In this document: positions 1 through 5,296 of the stretch, piece after piece
Layout: each line of letters begins with the position of its first letter
Numbering within the stretch: the stretch's first letter is position 1
Source of the DNA: Candidatus Fraserbacteria bacterium RBG_16_55_9
Lineage (GTDB): Bacteria > Bipolaricaulota > Bipolaricaulia > RBG-16-55-9
Assembly (NCBI GenBank): GCA_001778455.1
Contig: MFGX01000125.1
Span: 38,527 to 43,822, forward strand
DNA: 5,296 nt
Reading direction: 5' to 3'
Made by a program: the position numbers and the translations under genes
Notes under the pieces: model-generated
Databases searched by the model: none
The model's input: the letters and a program-made list of their open reading frames with translations, nothing else
What the model was told of the DNA's origin: nothing

Positions 1-618
1 CCAGCTTGTGCCCGAGGTGTGACCCCGGTTGTGGCCACGTATGACGCGACCCACTCAGGGGGCCTACCTCATTTGCGACGGTGTTGGCGCGAGACGATCA
101 ACCAGGATGAGCCTGCATGTTTCACCAACTACTTGAGCACACCTCTTCTGGCAGCACCTGGGGCCGTCATCGATGTCGGTTTCTATGACATGAACATGCC
201 GTACTGCTGCTCGACGGGAATCTCTGCGACGATCCTGGGGGCAGGCACCGCCCTGCTCAAAGAGGCTTTTCCCAATGCCAGCAACGAGCAGATCCTGAAA
301 GCCCTGCGCGAGACGGGCGTCAATATTAAACAATTCGATCATCTGATTGGTTATAGGGTCTCGCTCCACCGGGCGTACCTTCAATTGAAAGAACAAGTGG
401 CCCCACCGAACCCCCAACCCGGACCCACGCCAGGGCCGACCCCAGCACCTACCCAGAAGGCCGCGAAGGATTTCGACAAGAACGGCGACTGCGTCATCGA
501 TGACCATGAGTATTTCGATGCGGTTGAAGAGTGGATTGCAAAGCAGATCGATGACAAGCTGTTCTTCGAGATTGCCGATGTCTGGATCACGCAGACCAAC
601 ATCTGCACGGCCGGGTGA
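1..618 (+). CDS. Subtilisin-like (S8) serine protease, C-terminal part, with dockerin-like C-terminal domain; 5' end outside window
   Basis: The frame is open to the left edge, so this is the last 205 residues of a longer protein; the GTG at 19 is an internal Val. Residues 1-70 follow the end of an S8 catalytic domain: PACARG, a W..C...D..ACF.N stretch, then LLAAPGAVIDVG. The segment at 71-86 (STGISATILGAGTALL) stands where GTSMAxPHVAGAAALL is expected, and residues 87-106 form the usual closing helix. Aligned without gaps, the catalytic Ser falls on Gly73; with a two-residue gap, Ser75 could serve. A Pro/Thr/Gly linker (about 135-152) leads to an EF-hand/dockerin-like loop DKNGDCVIDDHE (159-170) with acidic or Asn ligands at loop positions 1, 3, 5, 9 and 12. 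Two similar aromatic helices follow (170-180 and 187-197). Secretion is inferred from family and linker; the signal peptide, Asp and His residues lie outside the window. Family call is firm; activity is doubtful. Confidence 0.85.
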   Translation, partial: PACARGVTPVVATYDATHSGGLPHLRRCWRETINQDEPACFTNYLSTPLLAAPGAVIDVGFYDMNMPYCCSTGISATILGAGTALLKEAFPNASNEQILKALRETGVNIKQFDHLIGYRVSLHRAYLQLKEQVAPPNPQPGPTPGPTPAPTQKAAKDFDKNGDCVIDDHEYFDAVEEWIAKQIDDKLFFEIADVWITQTNICTAG

Positions 619-619
619 A

Positions 620-2002
620 TCAGCTCACGTTGAGTGAGATCATCTTAATCTCGGTCATCTCTTCGATGGCAAATCGTGGGCCTTCTCGCCCGAGCCCACT
701 CTCTCCAATTCCGCCGTAAGGCATCTGATCGGCGCGGAAGGTCGAAGGGTCATTGATGAGCACGCTGCCGATCTCGAGCTCTTCGATCGCCTGGAATGCG
801 TGCTTTAGGTTGTCTGTAAATACTCCCACCGAAAGGCCGTAGCGATGAGAACCCGCGTGCGAGCCCTCGTTGAATTTTCGAATGCCTTCACGGAAACTGC
901 TGAAGGTGTCTAGAGCAACCACCGGCGCGAAGATTTCCTCGCAGACGGCCTTCATCGTGGAATGAACACGAGCCAAGACCGTAGGCTCCAGGAAGTTCTT
1001 ACGCCGACCGCCGCCGACCAGAAGCTCTGCTCCTTGCGAAATGGCTTCGCGAACGACAAGCTCCGCCTGCTGGGCTGCACGCTCGTCGATCATGGGTCCC
1101 ATATCCGAGTCTTTCTCTAGCGGGCTGCCCGCTTTTAGCCGTTGAATTCCCTCTAGAAACCCCTTGACAAACTCTGGGTAGATGCGCTCATGCACATAGA
1201 TGCGTTGTGCGTGAATGCACACCTGCCCTTGGTATGCGAAGCCGCCGATGACGCTCTGCTGAACGGCTCTCAATAGGTCACAGTGTTCGTCAATAATGAT
1301 CCCGGAGTTGGAGCCCATTTCGAGCAAGACTTTCTTCGAGCCGCAGTTGGCTTTAATGTGGAGCCCCACAGCCGCACTGCCTGTGAAGGTGATCATCCGC
1401 ACCCTCGGATCCTTGATGAGCAATTCGCCCACACGTGAGCCCGGCCCAACCACAATGTTGAGGGCTTTCGGGGGCAGGCCAGCGTCTAAAAGAACTTCGC
1501 CCAGCTTGAGTGCCGTCAGAGGCGTCTTCGACGCCGGTTTTAGGACGACGGTATTCCCGGCAGCCAGTGCGGGGGCCAGCTTATGAGCCACCAAGTTGAG
1601 TGGGAAATTGAAGGGCGAGATGGCAGCAATGACTCCCAACGGTTGGCGAATGAAGAAACCGATGCGCCCCTCTGCGCCGACTGCCGCGTCCATCGGGATC
1701 GTCTCCCCATGAAGCCGCTTGGCCTCTTCGGCGGCGAATCGAAACGTCTGCACAGCGCGACCGGCTTCTGCCAGGGCATATCTCCAAGGCTTCCCCGCTT
1801 CGAGAGCGATGATCTCAGCGAACTGTTCTTTCTCGAATTCGATCTTCTCTGCGGTTTTATAGAGGATCTCCGCTCTCTGGTGCGCCGGCAGTCGTTTGGT
1901 TTCTAAGTACGCGCTCTCCGCAGCTGCGATGGCTTGCTCTGTCTCTTCTGCGCCCGCTTCAGACACTTCCGCGATTACGCTGCCAACGTATGGGCTGAGC
2001 AC
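620..2002 (-). CDS. Aldehyde dehydrogenase family protein (second copy), N-terminus cut by an in-frame TAG
   Basis: This NAD(P)-dependent aldehyde dehydrogenase reads 460 residues from GTG 2002. Counting from there, the conserved sites are present: Asn132 in PFNFP, Lys155 in LKPAS, FTGSAAVG (206-213), general-base Glu228 in LLEMGSN, nucleophile Cys262 in YQGQVC, Glu356 in EEIFAP and the C-terminal MPYGGIGESGLGRE. Ser158, where NAD-preferring enzymes often carry Glu, is compatible with NADP use. The Q-x-C-I-x-x-Q-R-I-Y-V-H pattern recalls the lactaldehyde/phosphonoacetaldehyde dehydrogenase side of the superfamily, so the substrate is open. GTG 2002 has no convincing Shine-Dalgarno and begins at MLSPYVGS, after the point where most relatives have a first strand with GG.W. 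That strand is encoded just upstream in the same frame, beyond a TAG at 2011-2009. The original gene was therefore probably 2065-620. A six-residue-longer loop (EGSHAGSH, 379-386) is also unusual. It is the last gene of the operon and may be inactive, or made by re-initiation or readthrough. Confidence 0.8.
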   Translation of the reverse strand: MLSPYVGSVIAEVSEAGAEETEQAIAAAESAYLETKRLPAHQRAEILYKTAEKIEFEKEQFAEIIALEAGKPWRYALAEAGRAVQTFRFAAEEAKRLHGETIPMDAAVGAEGRIGFFIRQPLGVIAAISPFNFPLNLVAHKLAPALAAGNTVVLKPASKTPLTALKLGEVLLDAGLPPKALNIVVGPGSRVGELLIKDPRVRMITFTGSAAVGLHIKANCGSKKVLLEMGSNSGIIIDEHCDLLRAVQQSVIGGFAYQGQVCIHAQRIYVHERIYPEFVKGFLEGIQRLKAGSPLEKDSDMGPMIDERAAQQAELVVREAISQGAELLVGGGRRKNFLEPTVLARVHSTMKAVCEEIFAPVVALDTFSSFREGIRKFNEGSHAGSHRYGLSVGVFTDNLKHAFQAIEELEIGSVLINDPSTFRADQMPYGGIGESGLGREGPRFAIEEMTEIKMISLNVS

Positions 2003-2065
2003 GGGAAACTAATTCTTCGTTGCCCGCCACTCCCCCGCGATCAGCAACTTATCTTGCACTTTCAC
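2003..2065 (-). pseudogene. Severed N-terminal coding segment of the second aldehyde dehydrogenase, with in-frame TAG
   Basis: Reading leftwards from GTG 2065, the minus strand encodes VKVQDKLLIAGEWRATKN, then TAG (2011-2009), then Phe-Pro, then the GTG at 2002 that opens the long downstream frame. LLIAGEW matches the first strand (hIGG.W) typical of aldehyde dehydrogenases, and FPVLSPYVGSVIAEV across the break matches the usual P-V-x-x-P-Y-x-G-x-V-I-A-x-V. The segment starts 4 bases after the TGA of the preceding gene, normal operon spacing. A second in-frame GTG lies two codons further on (2059-2057). There is no frameshift: one stop codon separates two matching halves. A single substitution from CAG, AAG, GAG, TAC, TAT, TGG, TTG or TCG would explain it; the position is variable in the family, so the original residue cannot be inferred. 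Confidence 0.75.
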
Positions 2066-2069
2066 GGCG

Positions 2070-3527
2070 TCAGTCCCATACCCGAATATACACGTTCTTG
2101 GTCTGCGTATAGGTGTAGAGCGTCTGGAGAGCCACTTCCCGTCCCTGGCCACTCTGTTTGTAGCCGCCGAACGGCATGCCCGCAGGACAGTCTCCATAGG
2201 TGTTGATCCAGACCATACCGGCTTCGAGTCGCTGAGCCGTCTTGAGCGCCAGATTGATGTCCTTTGTCCAGAGGCCGGCCCCCAAACCATACGGGACTCC
2301 GTTTGCTTCCGCGATGAGCCGGTCATAGTTCTTCCACGGGATGACGGAGAGGACCGGACCGAAGATCTCTTCCTGGGAGATCTTCATTTTGTGCTTGACG
2401 TGGGTAAAGACCGTGGGCTCGACGAAATAGCCTTTACGCAACTTGCTGGGGCGTCGACCACCGCAGACGAGAGTAGCGCCCTGCTTCTTCCCGCTTTCGA
2501 TATAGTTCATCACGCGGCCAAGAGCCTCGGAAGTGATAAGTGGACCCATCTCGCTCTTTTTATCGAGAGGGTCCCCCACGCGAAGTGCTCGGGTCTGCTT
2601 CGAGAGATCTGCAATGAAGTTGTCGTGAATCTTCTCATGGACAAAGAGCCTCGAAGCTGCCGTGCATTCTTGACCTTGATTAAAGAAGATGCCAAAGCGT
2701 GCGGACTCCACAGCCTTAGCCAAGTCGACATCCGGAAAGATGATGAGAGGGCTCTTCCCGCCCAACTCCAGCGTGACGGGAGTGAGATTCTCTGAGCTTT
2801 CCCTGACGATGGTTTTGCCGGTGTCCACGCCGCCGGTGAAGGCCAGCTTCCGCACTTCGGGGTGTTTCACAAGGGCTGCACCCGCGTTCGGGCCGTCCCC
2901 CGTGACAAAGTTGAGCGCGCCCGGTGGAAGAAGATCACCAATCTCTTTGGCAAACTCCAGCATCGTGAGCGGAGCCTGCTCCGCCGGTTTCATGACCACA
3001 CAGTTGCCTGCCGCTAGAGCCGGGGCCAATTTCCATGCGGGCATGAGCATGGGATAGTTCCATGGGACGATCTGGCCGACCACGCCCCACGGCTCTCGCA
3101 GCGTAAAATCAATCACGCCATCGCCCAGCGGAATCGACTCGCCTTGCAGAGCGCGGCAGACACCGCCGAAATAATAAAAATGATCATACGAGAGAGGGAC
3201 TTCCGAGGTGAGTGACTCGTTGATGACTTTTCCATTCTCCAGTGAGATCATGATAGAAAAATCTTCGGTTCGCTTTTCGATCCGTCGGCCGATCTCTAGT
3301 AAGACCCTGCTCCGCTCAGCGGGGCTGGTCTTGCGCCATACTTGAAAACCTTTCCAGGCGGCTTGAACAGCGCGATCGATGTCGCGCGCATTGCCGGCGG
3401 GCACATGCGCCAGCACTTCGCCTGTAGCGGGATTCTCGACGGGGATCATCTTGCCGGAAGAACCATCGACCCACTTCCCACCGATGAAATGCTCATACTC
3501 TTTCTGGAAAAGCTTCCCTTTGGCCAT
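2070..3527 (-). CDS. NAD-dependent aldehyde dehydrogenase (betaine/aminoaldehyde/semialdehyde dehydrogenase-like)
   Basis: A full-length cytoplasmic aldehyde dehydrogenase of 485 residues, the usual length. Starting from ATG 3527, it shows the N-terminal strand HFIGGKWV (13-20), ENPATGEV (31-38), Asn157 in PWNYP, Lys180 in MKPAEQ, the nucleotide loop FTGGVDTGK (230-238), general-base Glu254 in LELGGKSP, catalytic Cys288 in NQGQEC, Glu387 in EEIFGPV and MPFGGYKQSGQGRE (451-464). Glu183 after Lys180 is the residue associated with NAD rather than NADP preference. The reaction is aldehyde + NAD + water to carboxylate + NADH. Overall it is closest to the betaine-aldehyde/aminoaldehyde group; next to a lysine 6-dehydrogenase-like gene, 2-aminoadipate semialdehyde is a reasonable but unproven substrate. 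The frame could extend to TTG 3590, but those 21 residues (KARRTIGQS...) do not resemble the family and lack a ribosome site, whereas ATG 3527 has GGGAGGT upstream. The stop is 4 bases before the next coding segment. Confidence 0.93.
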   Translation of the reverse strand: MAKGKLFQKEYEHFIGGKWVDGSSGKMIPVENPATGEVLAHVPAGNARDIDRAVQAAWKGFQVWRKTSPAERSRVLLEIGRRIEKRTEDFSIMISLENGKVINESLTSEVPLSYDHFYYFGGVCRALQGESIPLGDGVIDFTLREPWGVVGQIVPWNYPMLMPAWKLAPALAAGNCVVMKPAEQAPLTMLEFAKEIGDLLPPGALNFVTGDGPNAGAALVKHPEVRKLAFTGGVDTGKTIVRESSENLTPVTLELGGKSPLIIFPDVDLAKAVESARFGIFFNQGQECTAASRLFVHEKIHDNFIADLSKQTRALRVGDPLDKKSEMGPLITSEALGRVMNYIESGKKQGATLVCGGRRPSKLRKGYFVEPTVFTHVKHKMKISQEEIFGPVLSVIPWKNYDRLIAEANGVPYGLGAGLWTKDINLALKTAQRLEAGMVWINTYGDCPAGMPFGGYKQSGQGREVALQTLYTYTQTKNVYIRVWD

Positions 3528-3540
3528 AGACCTACCGCGC

Positions 3541-3547
3541 ACCTCCC
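3541..3547 (-). promoter_or_regulatory. Shine-Dalgarno site for the first aldehyde dehydrogenase
   Basis: The minus strand reads GGGAGGT here, the strongest ribosome-binding match in the window, 13 bases before ATG 3527. The spacing is longer than the common 5-9 bases; a weaker TAGGT lies closer to the ATG. An in-frame GTG (3542-3540) overlaps the site itself and is unlikely to be the start. The site decides against the longer TTG 3590 start. Confidence 0.65.
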
Positions 3548-3570
3548 TATGAGTTCTTGCACTTTGGCCG

Positions 3571-3600
3571 ATAGTACGCCGAGCCTTCAACGCGTGTCAA
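3571..3600 (-). promoter_or_regulatory. Candidate sigma-70-type promoter inside the operon
   Basis: The minus strand carries a perfect TTGACA (3600-3595), overlapping the TGA of the upstream dehydrogenase gene. An 18-base spacer follows, then TACTAT (3576-3571), which matches TATAAT at four of six positions including A2 and T6. Transcription would begin near 3564, leaving a short leader that includes the Shine-Dalgarno at 3547-3541. This could let the two aldehyde dehydrogenases be transcribed separately from the first two genes. A chance match is possible and no operator is apparent. Confidence 0.4.
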
Positions 3601-4781
3601 ACCAGGTGTTCTGCCCTCACCGTGATTCTCAGACCTCGGAGCGCCAGTTCCCTAAAGAATAGCTCCGGCTCGACGCAGGTTTCTGGAGGCAGGACGCCCC
3701 GGACGGTCATCTTACCCGATACAATCATCTGAGCCACGATGGACGGTGGCAGACCCGTGGTAATCGCGGTCGGGCTCACTCCAGGGTACTCAGGCCGTGG
3801 TGACCGGAAGAGATCTAGCGTGTATCGAGTGCGCTGGCCTTTCTTTTTCCCAGAGGCTTCGACTCGCAAGACTCCGTAGCTCGCGGGCGGCTTTTCATCC
3901 CGAGACAGCTGAGAGGTCAATTGACTGAGAACGTCACGAGGCACAATCGGTATTCCCTTCACGTCCACAGGCGAAGCCTCCGCAAAGCCAAGATCAATGA
4001 GTAGCCTCAAGCGCTCGAAGAAAGCAGCGGGGAAGGCCACCTTAAAACTCACTTCGCGAATGCCTTTCGACTTATACGAAGTGGGCAGAGTCGCCAGTTC
4101 TGAGTGAAGCGTGTAGACGGCTTCGACCGCCCCAACAGGCTCCGGGAAGATGATCATCTGCTGTCCAGAGAGAGGTTCAATTTCCTGTAATTTGCCCTTG
4201 GTGAAGACGACTGGCGATTTCGTGAACTCATCCAAGATCGTGGCCAGTGAATACGGAATAGCCAAGGGATTTACAGTCTCGCCCGCCAATACGCTCGCGA
4301 CTCGAATCTTGATTTCTTCAACACGATCCACGTGTTCTGCCGCATAGCGAGCCATCACATTTGTGATCCCTGGAGATACACCCATACCCAACACAGCCAG
4401 AAGCTCGGCCCGCTTGTAGTCTGCATGGAGCTTGAGTTGCCGCCGCGTCTCGTGATACAGCCCTCCGAGATCCAGATAGTGAACACCCGCTTCGAGGGCC
4501 GCTTCCATCACGGGGACGTTCTTCGCGTAGGGCGTGCAGTTGATGACGGCGTCATGGCCGCGAAGCAGCTTTACCAGGCCCTTAGGATCATCGACGTCTG
4601 CGAAGCGAGCCACAACGTTCTTTTTGCCCAGCTTGCGAGCGAACTCCCGAACCCTTCGTTCATCCAGATCGGCAATGGTGACTTGACGAACGTGGGGGCT
4701 TGAGGCCAGGTCTTTAACGGCAACCGATCCCATCGCCCCCACTCCCAAGACGACAAAGCGATGGGTTGAAGCGAAACGCAT
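3597..4781 (-). CDS. Saccharopine dehydrogenase family oxidoreductase, lysine 6-dehydrogenase-like
   Basis: A complete 394-residue protein starting at ATG 4781. It has an N-terminal Rossmann fold: FVVLGVGAMG (9-18) is the GxGxxG turn, and Asp38 in TIADLD ends the second strand, favouring NAD over NADP. HDAVINCTPY (76-85), HYLDLGG (101-107) and GMGVSPGITNVMARY (132-146) are typical of the family's nucleotide and substrate clefts. The C-terminal half (about 147-394) is the saccharopine dehydrogenase C-terminal domain, including PRDVL (281-285), TGLPPSIVAQMIVSG (342-356) and GVLPPETCVEPELFF (362-376). The length and C-terminal P-P-E motif agree, from memory, with lysine 6-dehydrogenases, which deaminate lysine to 2-aminoadipate semialdehyde with NAD. 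True saccharopine dehydrogenase or another substrate cannot be excluded. It follows the aminotransferase by 11 bases and precedes the first aldehyde dehydrogenase by 69, which supports an amino acid to aldehyde to acid sequence. Family confidence is high; substrate confidence is moderate. Confidence 0.85.
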   Translation of the reverse strand: MRFASTHRFVVLGVGAMGSVAVKDLASSPHVRQVTIADLDERRVREFARKLGKKNVVARFADVDDPKGLVKLLRGHDAVINCTPYAKNVPVMEAALEAGVHYLDLGGLYHETRRQLKLHADYKRAELLAVLGMGVSPGITNVMARYAAEHVDRVEEIKIRVASVLAGETVNPLAIPYSLATILDEFTKSPVVFTKGKLQEIEPLSGQQMIIFPEPVGAVEAVYTLHSELATLPTSYKSKGIREVSFKVAFPAAFFERLRLLIDLGFAEASPVDVKGIPIVPRDVLSQLTSQLSRDEKPPASYGVLRVEASGKKKGQRTRYTLDLFRSPRPEYPGVSPTAITTGLPPSIVAQMIVSGKMTVRGVLPPETCVEPELFFRELALRGLRITVRAEHLV

Positions 4782-4788
4782 GAAGCGA

Positions 4789-4794
4789 TCCCCT
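4789..4794 (-). promoter_or_regulatory. Shine-Dalgarno site for the saccharopine dehydrogenase-like gene
   Basis: AGGGGA on the minus strand overlaps the TAG stop of the aminotransferase gene and lies 7 bases before ATG 4781. Overlap of stop and ribosome site suggests translational coupling of the two genes and supports the chosen start. Confidence 0.55.
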
Positions 4795-5296
4795 ATTTGA
4801 CAGGGACTTGTTCTTTAGAGTCTTTCGAGATCGCAGCCTTCGGCTTTCGCCGCTGATCTTTCTTCTCGGACTCAAGCTTCTTGGCACGCTCCACCAGCAA
4901 GGGAGCGACTTTTGCGAAAGCGTCAAGATGGATCTGGACATCTCCTTCCGTGTGCTGCACGGAGAGGGTCCACTGCTCATCAAAACCCCACGGATGGGGG
5001 ATGACTCCCTCGTTCACCATGGAGAACCAGTAGTTGATCCAGAGTTCGCGGTTGTCGTGACGGGCAAAGTCGCGCCAGTTGCGAATGGGCTTTTCAGAGA
5101 AGAAGATCGCGCCCATAGGCCCAATCGAACGCGCGTATGCCGTAAGTCCTGTGTCGGCTATGATCTTCTCATACCCCTCGACGAGCATTCGATTGAGATG
5201 GAAGGTGTGTTCGTACGCTTCCGGCCCTAGGATCTCTTTGAGCGTGACGACGCCGGCCCTCATCACGAGTGGGTTGGTGTTGTACGTTCCCGCATG
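4793..5296 (-). CDS. Class III PLP-dependent aminotransferase (glutamate-1-semialdehyde aminomutase-like), C-terminal part
   Basis: The frame is open to the right edge, so only the last 167 residues are present; GTG 5266 is an internal codon, not the start. The first residues, HAGTYNTNPLVMRAG, match the conserved G-T-Y/F-x-x-N-P-L of the class III fold. In family members this Thr contacts the PLP phosphate from the partner subunit. The small domain follows: ILGPEAYEH (22-30), LVEGYEKI (38-45), GPMGAIFFSEKPIRNW (59-74), NEGVIPHPWG (95-104) and EQWTLSVQHTEGDV (107-120). The QHTEGD element corresponds to the S-x-A-H-T/S-x-x-D closing motif of the aminomutase-like group. The PLP lysine lies outside the window. 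A Lys/Glu/Arg-rich tail (about 139-167) extends past the normal end of the fold. Being the most upstream visible gene of the operon, it probably transfers an amino group of the same substrate series, such as lysine or 2-aminoadipate. It could equally be an uncharacterised relative with another amine donor. Confidence 0.85.
   Translation of the reverse strand, partial: HAGTYNTNPLVMRAGVVTLKEILGPEAYEHTFHLNRMLVEGYEKIIADTGLTAYARSIGPMGAIFFSEKPIRNWRDFARHDNRELWINYWFSMVNEGVIPHPWGFDEQWTLSVQHTEGDVQIHLDAFAKVAPLLVERAKKLESEKKDQRRKPKAAISKDSKEQVPVK

Noticed and set aside
64..507. Minus-strand frame opposite the protease end
   Set aside because: It mirrors the protease coding sequence, has no family resemblance, and the plus-strand reading carries clear subtilase and calcium-loop motifs.
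624..638. Inverted repeat CTCAC-GTTGA-GTGAG just past the convergent stops, as a possible terminator
   Set aside because: Only five base pairs and no T-run on either strand; it lies inside the last codons of the aldehyde dehydrogenase.
2009..2011. TAG as programmed pyrrolysine insertion
   Set aside because: The position is in a variable surface region of a family not known to use pyrrolysine, and another gene in the window ends normally in TAG. Readthrough is not excluded.
2009..2326. Minus-strand frame of 105 residues read as a separate small gene
   Set aside because: Its first part is an out-of-frame shadow of the first aldehyde dehydrogenase; only its last 18 residues are meaningful, as the severed N-terminus of the next gene.
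3528..3590. N-terminal extension of the first aldehyde dehydrogenase from TTG 3590
   Set aside because: It has no ribosome site, its residues do not resemble the family, and it begins upstream of the likely internal promoter's start point.
4808..5230. Plus-strand frame of 140 residues opposite the aminotransferase
   Set aside because: It is antisense to a well-supported coding region and has no recognisable domain; the other plus-strand frames at 1296-1586, 1583-1906, 2391-2795, 2689-3057 and 4332-4703 are rejected for the same reason.

Overview
The window is a dense bacterial chromosome fragment with no RNA genes, mobile elements or CRISPR. It holds the 3' end of a plus-strand secreted subtilisin-like protease and, facing it tail to tail, a minus-strand operon of four metabolic genes. 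The operon is cut at its 5' end by the right edge of the window. Shine-Dalgarno sites, GTG starts and tight gene spacing indicate a bacterium. The protease ends in a Pro/Thr/Gly linker, a dockerin-like calcium loop and a duplicated aromatic helix. From memory this resembles secreted proteins of uncultured thermophilic lineages such as Bipolaricaulota (Acetothermia). That placement is a guess.

Layout on the plus strand: 1-618 is the C-terminal end of an S8-family protease whose catalytic-serine motif is abnormal. Its stop lies one base from the stop of the last operon gene. Layout on the minus strand, in transcription order: a class III PLP aminotransferase related to glutamate-1-semialdehyde aminomutase (5296-4793, 5' end missing); a saccharopine dehydrogenase/lysine 6-dehydrogenase-like oxidoreductase (4781-3597); a complete NAD-type aldehyde dehydrogenase (3527-2070); and a second, divergent aldehyde dehydrogenase (2065-620). 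The 69-base gap before the first aldehyde dehydrogenase contains a candidate internal promoter and a strong Shine-Dalgarno site.

The gene set fits oxidation of an amino acid with a terminal amino group, most simply lysine. The dehydrogenase would make 2-aminoadipate semialdehyde, an aldehyde dehydrogenase would oxidise it to 2-aminoadipate, and the aminotransferase would remove an amino group before or after. This is inference from families and order; no substrate can be read from the sequence.

The most striking observation is that the second aldehyde dehydrogenase is interrupted near its N-terminus by an in-frame TAG (2011-2009). The 18 codons before it encode the usual first strand of such enzymes and begin 4 bases after the preceding gene's stop. 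The same frame continues into the rest of the protein. A simple reading would start the gene at GTG 2002 and miss this. The aminotransferase gene ends in TAG, which argues against general reassignment of that codon. A recent nonsense mutation, a sequencing error, or readthrough or re-initiation are the open explanations.
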